Of a stretch of 9,098 nt of DNA, positions 1-6,201 are shown piece after piece. A program made the translations under genes and the position numbers. The stretch lies in contig DATLQD010000183.1 of NCBI GenBank assembly GCA_035535315.1, positions 1-9,098 of the forward strand. Direction: 5' to 3'. Position 1 is the stretch's first letter. Every line of letters starts with the position of its first letter. Source of the stretch: DASQGA01 sp035535315. GTDB taxonomy: Bacteria > Actinomycetota > Thermoleophilia > Gaiellales > Gaiellaceae. The notes under the pieces were generated by a model. That model searched no databases and was not told the DNA's origin. It was given only the letters and a program-made list of their open reading frames with translations.

Positions 1-107
1 ACCGCCGCAGCCTCTCCACCGAGCGATGCAGCCTTGCCCAGCACGCCGAGGCTCCCCTTGGTGGCCTCTCCCTCATGGTCCTCGACATAGACGAGCGTGC
101 CGGGCAT
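1..107 (-). CDS. etfA: Electron transfer flavoprotein alpha subunit, N-terminal fragment (gene continues past base 1)
   Basis: Only the first 35 or so codons are in the window. They read MPGTLVYVEDHEGE and then a Lys-Gly-Ser-Leu-Gly stretch, which fits the start of ETF alpha, where a hydrophobic strand is followed by a helix. The ATG (107-105) shares one base with the etfB stop (TGATG), so the two are very probably translated in a coupled way and the subunits are made in equal amounts. In the family, the alpha subunit carries most of the FAD-binding domain and pairs with EtfB to take electrons from acyl-CoA dehydrogenases. The identification rests mainly on the position right after a clear etfB; the C-terminal FAD domain lies outside the window and cannot be inspected. 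Confidence 0.85.
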   Translation of the reverse strand, partial: MPGTLVYVEDHEGEATKGSLGVLGKAASLGGEAAA

Positions 108-889
108 CAGACGAGCTTCTGCTCCGCCAGGTAGGCGACGATCTTCTCCGCGGAGTCGCCGCCCTCGTCCTCGATTCGCTGGGTGTCGCCACGCGAGGGA
201 GGGTCGGTGAGGGCAAGCACCTCGGTACGGGAGCCTGCCTCCCCGGCCTCGGCCGCGTCAACGTCGAGGTCGTCGAGGGAGAGCGTCTCCTGTGGCTTCT
301 TCTTCGCACCCATGATCCCCTTCAGGGACGGATAGCGCGGCTCGTTGATCGCGTCCGATACCGCGACCACACAGGGCAGCGGAGCTTCGAGCACGTCGTA
401 ACCGAACTCCGTCTGGCGCTTCGAGCGCGCTTTCCCGTCGGACAGCTCGAGACTGGCGGCCTGGGAGACTAGGGGCAAGCGCAGACGCTCTGCGAGCGAG
501 CCCCACAGAACGGCACCGTCGGAGTCGCCACCCTGCTGGCCAACGAGGACCAGGTCGGGCGACTCGCGCTCGATCGCCTTCGCCAGGATCTTGGCGGTCG
601 CGACGAGGTCGGAGCCTGCGGCCGCGTCGTCCGCGACCAGAACGGCCCGGTCGGCTCCCATGGCGAGCGCCTTTCGGAGCGAGTTCATCGCGCGCTCTGG
701 AGCAACGCAAAGGACAACGACCTCGCCCTCCCCTGAGCCCTCCTTGACGCGCAGCGCCTCCTCGAGCGCATGCGTGTCGAATTCATTCAGGACACCGTCG
801 CCGCTTCGGTCGAGCCGCTTCGTCTGCGGGTCGATCCGCCGGGCCGCAGCGGCATCGGGGACCTCCTTCACGCAGACGGCGATCTTCAT
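107..889 (-). CDS. etfB: Electron transfer flavoprotein beta subunit
   Basis: The 260-residue protein has the usual family length (about 250-265). Seen in the sequence: the N-terminal strand MKIAVCVKEVPD; LNEFDTHALEEALR (34-47), the counterpart of the family's NPFD-xxAxE-AL segment; a nucleotide-binding stretch GQQGGDSDGA (117-126); and the ETF-beta signature near 182-198, with NEPRYPSLK followed by IMGAKKKP. EtfB binds AMP and forms a cytoplasmic heterodimer with EtfA that carries electrons from acyl-CoA dehydrogenases to the respiratory chain. The ATG at 889 has no Shine-Dalgarno. A -10-like TATGCT lies at 904-899, so the messenger may start only a few bases before the ATG. An alternative reading is a five-codon upstream frame (ATG at 903) that stops on the etfB start codon. 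The C-terminal part (about 205-260) is acidic and variable, as is usual. The identification is secure. Confidence 0.96.
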   Translation of the reverse strand: MKIAVCVKEVPDAAAARRIDPQTKRLDRSGDGVLNEFDTHALEEALRVKEGSGEGEVVVLCVAPERAMNSLRKALAMGADRAVLVADDAAAGSDLVATAKILAKAIERESPDLVLVGQQGGDSDGAVLWGSLAERLRLPLVSQAASLELSDGKARSKRQTEFGYDVLEAPLPCVVAVSDAINEPRYPSLKGIMGAKKKPQETLSLDDLDVDAAEAGEAGSRTEVLALTDPPSRGDTQRIEDEGGDSAEKIVAYLAEQKLV

Positions 890-898
890 CCGGTCGCG

Positions 899-904
899 AG
901 CATA
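899..904 (-). promoter_or_regulatory. Possible -10 box for etfBA
   Basis: On the minus strand, TATGCT (904-899) matches TATAAT at four of six positions. It lies nine bases before the etfB ATG, which would give a 5' leader of about three bases. No convincing -35 box is visible 17 bases further upstream (TACCTC at 927-922). Leaderless messengers are common in actinobacteria and would explain the missing ribosome binding site. Confidence 0.3.
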
Positions 905-937
905 ACGAGCCGTTCGTTCACGAGGTACCGGCTAAGA

Positions 938-989
938 GCTGCTCGCAAAATGACGGCTCAGCGGCACACCGCTTCGTTTTGTGAGCAGC
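938..989. repeat. Nested inverted repeat in the etfB/peptidase divergent spacer
   Basis: Arm GCTGCTCGCAAAA (938-950) pairs with TTTTGTGAGCAGC (977-989) over 13 positions, with a single G-U in RNA. Inside the loop a second perfect stem, AGCGG/CCGCT (960-964/969-973), has a CACA loop. The element sits between two divergent genes, so it is not a normal terminator for either. It could be an operator, a leader-RNA structure for one side, or a copy of a dispersed repeat. No other copy is present in this window. Confidence 0.6.
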
Positions 990-1065
990 GAGTCCATTAA
1001 AGGAGTCGCGACCTAGAGCCGAAGGCTTTGTTAGCGTGCCGCCCTTCGAGCGCGAACCGGAGCCC

Positions 1066-1941
1066 ATGCTTCGCCACCGGACGACAGCCCGAGCACTCCT
1101 CTTCCTTCTAGCCACGTGGGCCTCCGCGGGTACCGCACAGGCCGCCGTCCCCGACCGCATCATCTTCCCCGTCGTCGGACCCGTGACCTACCAGGACGAC
1201 TTCGGAGACCCGCGGGGCCAAGGCAGCCACCAGGGGAACGACATCATGGCGGCGCGTAAAGCTCCGGCCGTAGCCGTCGAGGGCGGCCGGGTGTCGTTCT
1301 GGACGACCTCGTCGCGCGCCGGCTGCATGCTCTACCTGTACGGGCGGAGCGGCACCACCTATCTCTACATCCACCTGAACAACGATGTGACGATGAGAAA
1401 CGACAACCGCGCCGGCTGCAAGGCGGGTACCGCCTACGCTCCGGGTTTGAAGAGCGGAGAGCGGGTCAGGGCGGGTCAGCTGATCGGCTACGTAGGCGAC
1501 TCGGGGGACGCAGACGGGATTCACCCTCACTTGCACTTCGAGCTGCATCCGAACGGAGGCGGGGCGGTCTCACCATATTCCTGGCTGCGCAGCGGTCGGA
1601 GGCTACTGTTCGCAGTCCCCAAATCCGTCACGCTCGTCCAACTCAAGCTGAGTGGCGAGTACCGCTGGATGCGTTCCTACTTCCAGCTCCGCGTTCGGCG
1701 CGTAGCGACATCAACCGGCTGGACGGCCGCCGTCTCCAAGTACGTCGCGCTCGCTGTTCCTCCGGCAACTCTCTTGGAGCGCAGGGAAGGCGCCGCGGTC
1801 ACGGCGACGTCGATCGTCGAGGCGATCCGGGGCGAGCGAGTCACGGTCTGGAGCACGGAGTTTGCTCCGACCCTGAACGCCCAACTTGGACGGGTCGGAG
1901 CGCTCAGCACCGCACACATCCTGTTCCGCGGCTTGCCCTAG
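1066..1941 (+). CDS. Secreted M23 family (LytM-type) metallopeptidase with C-terminal extension
   Basis: 291 residues from the ATG at 1066. A signal peptide is evident: basic n-region MLRHRTTAR, hydrophobic ALLFLLATWASAG, and probable cleavage after AQA (residue 26). The M23 domain spans about 35-175 and keeps the zinc and catalytic set: His55 and Asp59 in GSHQGND, His103 in YIHL, and HPHLHFE with His155 and His157. Family members cleave peptide cross-links in peptidoglycan or other peptides outside the membrane. Residues about 178-291 form an unrecognised, apparently beta-rich extension. A GTG at 1036 is in frame, but it would put an acidic ten-residue stretch before the signal peptide, so I prefer the ATG; the GGAG at 1059-1062 is rather close to it. 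The gene converges on thiE with an 11-base gap and no terminator hairpin. The substrate cannot be told from the sequence. Confidence 0.9.
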   Translation: MLRHRTTARALLFLLATWASAGTAQAAVPDRIIFPVVGPVTYQDDFGDPRGQGSHQGNDIMAARKAPAVAVEGGRVSFWTTSSRAGCMLYLYGRSGTTYLYIHLNNDVTMRNDNRAGCKAGTAYAPGLKSGERVRAGQLIGYVGDSGDADGIHPHLHFELHPNGGGAVSPYSWLRSGRRLLFAVPKSVTLVQLKLSGEYRWMRSYFQLRVRRVATSTGWTAAVSKYVALAVPPATLLERREGAAVTATSIVEAIRGERVTVWSTEFAPTLNAQLGRVGALSTAHILFRGLP

Positions 1942-1952
1942 TAGGGAAGGGA

Positions 1953-2573
1953 TTATGGGGTCAGAGCAGCGCGGAGCTCGCGGGCGGCTCGCTCGGGATC
2001 GGTCGCCTCGCCGATCGCCCTGACGACGGCGATCCGTCGAGCCCCCGCCGCGACAACGTCTCGCGCGTTCGTCGCGTCGATGCCACCGATCGCGAACCAC
2101 GGTCGGACGGCGTGCGTGGCGGCGTATCGAACCAATTCGAGCCCCACCGGCGCCCGGCCCTCCTTCGTCGGTGTCGCGAAGACGGGCCCCACTCCCAGGT
2201 AGTCGGCGTCGGCTCGATCGATCTCCTCGGGAGCGTGCGTCGAGAGCCCCACACCGACGCCGAAGCTGCGGGCCTCCGCGACCGCCATGTCCTCCTGTCC
2301 TAGATGGACAAAGTCGGCGCGCACGCGTGCAGCCAGGTCGGGGCGGTCGTTTACGGCCAGTGGGACGGCCAGCCGCCGGGTCGTCTCTCGTGCCAGCTCG
2401 AGCATCGGGACGAGCTCGGCGTCGGCGAGATCCTTGTCACGGAGTTGGACGATGTCGACGCCGCCTCGGACGGCGGCCTCGAGAAAGTCGTCGAGGTCCG
2501 GCCGGCCCGGCGTCACCAGGTAGAGGCGCCTATCCGCCGGCGACGGGGCGCGCAACGATGATCCGGTCGCCAT
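1953..2573 (-). CDS. thiE: Thiamine-phosphate synthase
   Basis: This 206-residue TIM-barrel enzyme joins HMP-pyrophosphate to hydroxyethylthiazole phosphate, giving thiamine phosphate and pyrophosphate in the cytoplasm. The family motifs appear in order: LYLVTPG (17-23), QLRDKD (43-48), NDRPDL (75-80), HLGQEDM (90-96), GLSTH (109-113), the GVGPVFATPTK pyrophosphate loop (127-137), and IGGI (162-165). Length is typical. The ATG at 2573 is supported by a GGAG seven bases upstream, within a longer GGGAGGTGGAG. A longer in-frame version reaching 2732 reads as low-complexity Arg/Ser and is only the shadow of thiS. The gene is last in the riboswitch-led thiG-thiS-thiE operon and overlaps thiS by 44 bases. 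Confidence 0.96.
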   Translation of the reverse strand: MATGSSLRAPSPADRRLYLVTPGRPDLDDFLEAAVRGGVDIVQLRDKDLADAELVPMLELARETTRRLAVPLAVNDRPDLAARVRADFVHLGQEDMAVAEARSFGVGVGLSTHAPEEIDRADADYLGVGPVFATPTKEGRAPVGLELVRYAATHAVRPWFAIGGIDATNARDVVAAGARRIAVVRAIGEATDPERAARELRAALTP

Positions 2574-2736
2574 CGCGTAGCTCCACCTCCCTGTACTTGC
2601 TCCGCTCGACAGGCTCGCCGTTTCGCTCCACGAGCGCGTAGCCACCCTCGAGGCCGAGCCGGGCAAGGAGGCGCTCGACGGTCTCCCCCGCCTCGAGCGA
2701 ATGATCCTTGCCGTTGACGATGCAGATCGCACTCAT
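2530..2736 (-). CDS. thiS: Sulfur carrier protein ThiS
   Basis: This 68-residue ubiquitin-like protein has the expected length. It opens with MSAICIVNGK, carries the middle ALVERNGEPV and LRDGDRI segments, and ends in the obligatory Gly-Gly. In the family the C-terminal glycine is adenylated by ThiF and converted to a thiocarboxylate, which donates sulfur to ThiG for the thiazole ring. No ThiF, ThiO or ThiH gene is in the window, so the activating and glycine-oxidising steps must be encoded elsewhere. The start is uncertain: an in-frame ATG at 2748 would add four residues (MGRP), and neither ATG has a clear Shine-Dalgarno. I chose 2736 because it matches the usual N-terminus. The end overlaps thiE by 44 bases. 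Confidence 0.95.
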   Translation of the reverse strand: MSAICIVNGKDHSLEAGETVERLLARLGLEGGYALVERNGEPVERSKYREVELRDGDRIIVARPVAGG

Positions 2737-2769
2737 CGGCCTACCCATGGCCTATGAGCGTGCGGAGGG

Positions 2770-2796
2770 GCGTGGGGGAACACGGTTCCCCTGCGC
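2770..2796 (-). other. Hairpin in the thiG-thiS spacer
   Basis: On the transcribed (minus) strand GGGGAAC and GTTCCCC (2791-2785 and 2781-2775) form a perfect 7-bp stem around a CGT loop. Three further outer pairs (GCG/CGC) follow after two mismatches. No T run follows, so it is not a standard intrinsic terminator. It is the only structure in the 83-base gap before thiS. It could protect or process the message, or slow ribosome access to thiS, whose own binding site is weak. Confidence 0.5.
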
Positions 2797-2819
2797 GAGC
2801 AAGCCGGAGGCGAGTGAAC

Positions 2820-3590
2820 TCACGCGCCTGGGATCACCCCGACCGGCGGGCTCGAGGCCTCAGCGTCGCCCTCGCCCATGACACCGGCTAGGAACGCTTC
2901 CCGTCCTGCTTCGACCGCGAGGCGGAAGGCGTGCGCCATGGCCACCGGGTCACGAGCACGCGCAATCGCCGTGTTGACGAGGACTGCATCTGCGCCCATC
3001 TCCATTGCCTCCGCCGCGTGCGACGGCGAGCCGAGACCGGCATCGACGACGACCGGGACATTCGCCTGCTCGATCACGATCCGGATCGAGTCGCGGAGCT
3101 TGAGTCCGCGCCCGCTTCCGATCGGCGACGCGAGCGGCATCACGGTCGCGCACCCCACCTCCTCGAGCTTCGCCGCGAGCACCGGGTCGGGCAGGACATA
3201 CGGCAGCACTGTGAACCCGTCCTCGACGAGCGCCGCCGCCGCTTTCAGGGTCTCGACGGGGTCGGGCAGGAGATAGCGCGCATCGGGGATCACCTCGAGC
3301 TTGATCCAGTCGGGCAGGCCCCCGGCGCGGGCCAAGCGAGCGATTCTGATTGCCTCCTCGGCGGTCTCCGCGCCCGAGGTGTTCGGCAGCAGCAACGTGT
3401 TCTCTGGGAGGAAGCTCGTGATGTCCTCGCCCCCTGCATCGAGGTCGATGCGGCGAACTGCGACGGTGACCAACTCGCAGCGAGACGCCAGAACGGCGTC
3501 GCGCATCGTCTCGAAGGAGTCGTACTTCCCGGTGCCGACAAGGAGCCGCGAGTCGAACTCGCGCTCCGCGATGACGAGCGGATCTTGCAC
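2820..3590 (-). CDS. thiG: Thiazole synthase
   Basis: The 256-residue TIM-barrel enzyme condenses 1-deoxy-D-xylulose 5-phosphate, dehydroglycine and ThiS thiocarboxylate into the thiamine thiazole phosphate. Family blocks are near-consensus: SRLLVGTGKY (14-23), VTVAVRR (41-47), LPNTSGA (68-74), DWIKLEVIPD (94-103) with the imine-forming lysine at 97, the GSGRGL phosphate loop near 158-163, VDAGLGSPS (182-190), and NTAIARARDPVAMAHAF (206-222). I place the start at the GTG 3590-3588, not at the in-frame ATG 3611. That ATG is the AUG of the conserved AUGCC motif in the TPP riboswitch, and GGAGG (3603-3599) stands eight bases before the GTG. The last 17 or so residues (EASSPPVGVIPGA) are poorly conserved. 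It is the first gene of thiG-thiS-thiE. Confidence 0.97.
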   Translation of the reverse strand: MQDPLVIAEREFDSRLLVGTGKYDSFETMRDAVLASRCELVTVAVRRIDLDAGGEDITSFLPENTLLLPNTSGAETAEEAIRIARLARAGGLPDWIKLEVIPDARYLLPDPVETLKAAAALVEDGFTVLPYVLPDPVLAAKLEEVGCATVMPLASPIGSGRGLKLRDSIRIVIEQANVPVVVDAGLGSPSHAAEAMEMGADAVLVNTAIARARDPVAMAHAFRLAVEAGREAFLAGVMGEGDAEASSPPVGVIPGA

Positions 3591-3688
3591 TTCGTCTCCC
3601 TCCGCTGGCATGACCCAGATCAGGTTCTGCGGTCGCGGCCTTCGGCCGCCTCTCAGCCCCTGCTCAGAGGCTCCCGCTCACGCAAAGG
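3591..3688 (-). promoter_or_regulatory. TPP riboswitch (THI-box) controlling thiGSE
   Basis: Read on the minus strand, this is the classic THI-box. P2 is AGCCTC (3672-3667) pairing with GGGGCT (3660-3655), and it runs into the pyrimidine-binding CTGAGA (3656-3651). P3 is GCGGCC/GGCCGC (3649-3644/3640-3635) with a GAA loop. The pyrophosphate-sensing side is AACCTGATCTGG (3626-3615) followed by ATGCCAGCG (3611-3603). P1 can be closed by CTTTG (3688-3684) with CGAAG around the thiG GTG. One usually conserved base differs: GGTCATGCC where the consensus is GGTAATGCC. The ribosome binding site GGAGG lies inside the 3' part and no terminator separates it from thiG, so ligand binding most likely blocks translation initiation. 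It starts 11 bases after the upstream gene ends. Confidence 0.94.
3599..3603 (-). promoter_or_regulatory. Ribosome binding site of thiG, inside the riboswitch
   Basis: GGAGG (3603-3599) lies eight bases before the GTG at 3590. It fixes the thiG start and overlaps the GCGGAGGGA end of the THI-box, the part whose accessibility changes when TPP binds. Confidence 0.85.
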
Positions 3689-3698
3689 CTACCAACGG

Positions 3699-4715
3699 TC
3701 ACGCTCGCTCTCGCCACGCACGGAGCACCTCGGCTTCGCGCTCCGCTGACAGGCCGGCGACCTCGGCCCCCGCCCCGTAGTCCTTCTCGAGTGGGCGACC
3801 GCTCCGTTGGCGCTCCCACGCGAGCGTGTCGGCGATCGTCTCCGCGAGCGGCCGAAACGAGAGGCCAGCGCGTAGGGCCTTGGCGTTGTCCATCCCGTAG
3901 AAGCTCGAAAGCTCCTTATTGCGACCGAGGGCCAACCAGAGGGGCACGTCGTCGAACGGCTCGAGCCCCTGGTCGAGCAGGAAGTCCTCCTCCACCCAGG
4001 TGAAGCTCGCATTGCTGCCGCTCACCCGCTTGACCGTCTCGACCAGCTCCTCGATCGTGATCGGCCGCTCCGGCCCCACGGCGTTGAACGTCCCCGCCTC
4101 TCCTCGCTCGGCCAGGTCGAGAGCCCAGTCGACGAGGTCGCGCGCGTCGACGATCTGGATCGTCCAGTCGCGTGGAGCGGGAACGAGCACCTCGCCGCCG
4201 TCGGCCACTCGTCGGACCCAGTACCCGAAGCGGTTCGTCCAGTCGTAGTTCCCGACGATGAGACCGGCCCGGAGGATGAGTGCGCGACCTGGAAAAACCT
4301 GCTCGACCTCCCGCTCGGAGAGCGCCTTCAACGCCCCGTAGGCCTTGTTGACGTCTTCGGTCTCCTCCTCCAGCTGCTCGACGGGGCTCCGCTCGTCGTG
4401 AGAGCCGTCCTCGAAGGGGTAGACCGAGCCGCTCGAGACGAATGTGTAGTGCCCGACCGACTCGGCGAGGGCCTCGGCCGACGCGCGCACAACACGCGGC
4501 ACGTAGCCCGAAGGGTCGAAGGCGGCTTCCCACGTCCGACCCTCGAGGGCCGAGAGATCGCCGTCCCTGTCGCCCTGGAGCCGCTCAGCCTGAGGAAACA
4601 GATCCGCGTTGGTTCGACCCCGGTTGAAGAGCGTCACGTCGTGCCCTCGCTCGAGCGCGGCCTTGACGATGTGGCGGCCGACGAACAGCGTGCCGCCGAG
4701 GACGAGCAGCCTCAC
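3699..4715 (-). CDS. NAD-dependent epimerase/dehydratase family protein (extended SDR-like)
   Basis: 338 residues. The N-terminal Rossmann motif is GGTLFVG (7-13), the GGTxFxG variant seen in an atypical branch of the extended SDR family. It is followed by an acidic/basic turn, NRGRTN, that suits dinucleotide binding. The catalytic elements are present: SSGSVY (95-100) and YxxxK as Tyr126-Gly-Ala-Leu-Lys130. VDARDLVDWAL further on is the usual extended-SDR helix, and the C-terminus is a helical Glu/Arg-rich tail. Such proteins act on nucleotide sugars or other cytoplasmic substrates, but the substrate cannot be predicted here. Translation starts at a GTG overlapping the stop of the enoyl-CoA hydratase gene (GTGA), so the two are coupled. 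The thiamine riboswitch follows 11 bases after its stop. There is no obvious metabolic link to thiamine. Confidence 0.88.
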   Translation of the reverse strand: MRLLVLGGTLFVGRHIVKAALERGHDVTLFNRGRTNADLFPQAERLQGDRDGDLSALEGRTWEAAFDPSGYVPRVVRASAEALAESVGHYTFVSSGSVYPFEDGSHDERSPVEQLEEETEDVNKAYGALKALSEREVEQVFPGRALILRAGLIVGNYDWTNRFGYWVRRVADGGEVLVPAPRDWTIQIVDARDLVDWALDLAERGEAGTFNAVGPERPITIEELVETVKRVSGSNASFTWVEEDFLLDQGLEPFDDVPLWLALGRNKELSSFYGMDNAKALRAGLSFRPLAETIADTLAWERQRSGRPLEKDYGAGAEVAGLSAEREAEVLRAWRERA

Positions 4716-5485
4716 GTGCCGCGGAACTCGGGCGTTCGCTTCTCGACGAAGGCGGCCATGCCCTCCTTCTGGTCCTCAGTCGAGAAGAGCATGGCGAAGA
4801 GCCTCTCTTCCACCTCGAGATTCGACCTGTGATCACCCTGGAGCGCGAGGTTCGTCGCCTCCTTCGCGTAGGCGAGCGCAACGGCGCTCTTGGCAGCGAG
4901 GGTCTCGCAGAGCTCGAGCACCCGTTCCCGTAGGCGTTCGGGTTCGACCAGCTCGCTGACGAGGCCTCGTGCGAAGGCTTCGGCGGCATCGACGGTCCTC
5001 CCGGTGTAGACCAGCTCTTTGGCATATGCCAAGGTGGTCGCTCGTGCGAGGCGTTGCGAGCCGCCCCAACCCGGGATGATCCCCAGGTTGATCTCTGGCT
5101 GACCGAGCTTCGCGGTCGAGGCGGCAACACGAAGGTCAGCAGCAAGCGCGAGCTCGCAGCCGCCCCCGAGGGCGTAGCCGTTGATCGCCGCGATGGTCGG
5201 CTTCGGCATCGTCTCGAGCAACGAGGCGCAGGCATGCCCGAGCTCTCCCCACTCGCGCGCCTCGAGCACGCCGAGTCCCTGCATGTACTTGATGTCGGCG
5301 CCCGCGATAAAGGCTCTGTCGCCGGCCCCGGTGAGCACGACGACCCGCGCCTCCGGGTCGACGGCCAGCTCTGCGAGCTGATCTCGAAGCGCGCGAGCGT
5401 GGTCGAGGTCGAGCGCGTTCATAGCCTCCACTCGGTCGACCACGACGACGGTGGCTCCGCCCTCACGCTCGACGCGGATCGCCAT
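4712..5485 (-). CDS. Enoyl-CoA hydratase/isomerase (crotonase family)
   Basis: 257 residues, the usual size. The oxyanion-hole segment AFIAGADIKYM (59-69) and GYALGGGCELALAADLRVA (103-121) are intact. Both glutamates that activate water in true hydratases are present: Glu111 in GGGCEL and Glu131 in GQPEINLG. IIPGWGGSQRLAR follows. This supports 2-enoyl-CoA hydratase activity over other crotonase reactions, although chain-length preference is unknown. The start at 5485 is chosen because GGGAGG stands seven bases upstream; a further in-frame start at 5503 would add six residues. With etfAB and the B12 mutase subunit nearby, a role in acyl-CoA breakdown is likely. Its stop overlaps the next gene's GTG by four bases. 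Confidence 0.94.
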   Translation of the reverse strand: MAIRVEREGGATVVVVDRVEAMNALDLDHARALRDQLAELAVDPEARVVVLTGAGDRAFIAGADIKYMQGLGVLEAREWGELGHACASLLETMPKPTIAAINGYALGGGCELALAADLRVAASTAKLGQPEINLGIIPGWGGSQRLARATTLAYAKELVYTGRTVDAAEAFARGLVSELVEPERLRERVLELCETLAAKSAVALAYAKEATNLALQGDHRSNLEVEERLFAMLFSTEDQKEGMAAFVEKRTPEFRGT

Positions 5486-5519
5486 CAGCGGGCCTCCCGC
5501 CAACAGGCCCCAGAGTGTT

Positions 5520-5531
5520 TCCCCCGGGGGA
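5520..5531. repeat. 12-base palindrome in a C/G-tract spacer
   Basis: TCCCCCGGGGGA is a perfect palindrome, followed by C6 (5532-5537) and C5 (about 5548-5552) tracts. It lies 35 bases upstream of the enoyl-CoA hydratase start. It could be a regulator site or a weak structure in the hydratase leader; nothing decides between these. Confidence 0.4.
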
Positions 5532-5611
5532 CCCCCCAGTTAGCGTTCCCCCGCGGCCAGCCTACGTCCGAGATGCGCACGGGTGGCAGGCTAGTGGTGC
5601 CGGGACCGTGA

Positions 5612-5631
5612 CAGTCGGGTCTGGGCGACTG
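5612..5631 (-). terminator. Weak hairpin after the B12-binding subunit gene
   Basis: CAGTCG/CGACTG form a 6-bp stem with an 8-base loop, 17 bases after the stop of the 5649-6050 gene. There is no T run, so if it ends transcription it is an atypical GC-type terminator. The rest of the 163-base gap to the hydratase gene shows no coding frame. Confidence 0.25.
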
Positions 5632-5648
5632 CTCTCGCGATGGCCACG

Positions 5649-6050
5649 TCAGGCCTCGACCGGAACGTGCGCCTTTAGGAAATCCACGATCTCGGAGAGC
5701 GGCGCACCCGGCGTGAACACCTCCGCGACCCCCTGCTTCTTGAGCGTCTCGATGTCGGCCTTTGGGATCGTTCCTCCGACGACCACGAGGACGTCGTCGA
5801 GCTCGTGCTCGCGCAGACCGTCGACGATCTTGGGGACGAGGGTCATGTGCGCGCCCGAGAGAATTGAGATGCCAACCGCGTCGGCATCCTCCTGCAGCGC
5901 TGTCTCGACAACCTGCTCCGGAGTCTGATGCAGGCCCGTATAGATGACCTCCATCCCGGCGTCGCGCAGGGCGCGCGCGATGATTTTCGCACCGCGATCG
6001 TGTCCGTCGAGGCCGGGCTTCGCGATGACAACGCGGATCTTCCTGGCCAC
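5649..6050 (-). CDS. Cobalamin-binding C-terminal subunit of a methylmalonyl-CoA-type mutase (stand-alone)
   Basis: 133 residues, forming a free-standing B12-binding Rossmann-like domain. The three hallmark motifs are seen: DGHDRG (15-20), which is the DxHxxG motif with His17 as the lower axial cobalt ligand; SIL in GISILSGAH (62-64); and VVGG (90-93). RVVIAKPGLDGHDRGAK is the classic opening of the mutase C-terminal domain. Family members pair with a separate large subunit carrying the catalytic barrel to rearrange methylmalonyl-CoA or isobutyryl-type CoA esters. No large subunit is in this window, so it must be elsewhere, as is common for the split form. The start is a GTG with no ribosome binding site, but a TATACT -10 box sits at the right distance for a leaderless message. 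The substrate cannot be assigned from this subunit alone. Confidence 0.93.
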   Translation of the reverse strand: MARKIRVVIAKPGLDGHDRGAKIIARALRDAGMEVIYTGLHQTPEQVVETALQEDADAVGISILSGAHMTLVPKIVDGLREHELDDVLVVVGGTIPKADIETLKKQGVAEVFTPGAPLSEIVDFLKAHVPVEA

Positions 6051-6056
6051 CTAGCA

Positions 6057-6062
6057 AGTATA
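6057..6062 (-). promoter_or_regulatory. -10 box for a leaderless transcript of the B12 subunit gene
   Basis: On the minus strand TATACT (6062-6057) matches TATAAT at five of six positions. It is six bases before the GTG start, so transcription would begin on or next to the start codon. Just upstream is a small inverted repeat, GGAG-AAAA-CTCC, where the spacer would be. No good -35 box is visible. Confidence 0.5.
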
Positions 6063-6167
6063 TGGAGCAGGGGAGTTTTCTCCGGGACCAGCAGGCGCCA
6101 GAGCCCCATGGATCCTTTGTTAGCTTCCTGTTAGGCCGGCCTCGTGGGCCAGGAGGGGCCAGTGGTT

Positions 6168-6188
6168 TCTGACACCAAATCTGACACC
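6168..6188. repeat. Direct repeat pair TCTGACACC, 12-base period
   Basis: TCTGACACC occurs at 6168-6176 and again at 6180-6188, separated by AAA. On the minus strand this reads GGTGTCAGA-TTT-GGTGTCAGA. A related pair with the same TGTCAG core lies at 7991-8007 in the opposite orientation. Short repeated ends of this kind occur in REP-like elements and in the terminal repeats of some insertion sequences, but no transposase is present here. Confidence 0.55.
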
Positions 6189-6201
6189 TGAGTTAGTTAG
6201 A

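Noticed and set aside
886..903. Five-codon upstream frame ending on the etfB start codon (possible leader peptide)
   Set aside because: Its ATG overlaps the likely -10 box TATGCT, so it probably is not transcribed as a reading frame.
2574..2732. 53-residue N-terminal extension of ThiE
   Set aside because: It is Arg/Ser-rich low-complexity text antiparallel in character to any ThiE and lies over thiS in another frame. The strong ribosome binding site points to the ATG at 2573.
2749..2819. Second riboswitch before thiS
   Set aside because: The spacer lacks CTGAGA and ATGCC motifs; only a simple hairpin is present.
5485..6057. 190-codon minus-strand frame across the B12 subunit gene
   Set aside because: A shadow frame: Arg/Gly-rich, while the overlapping frame encodes an unmistakable cobalamin-binding domain.
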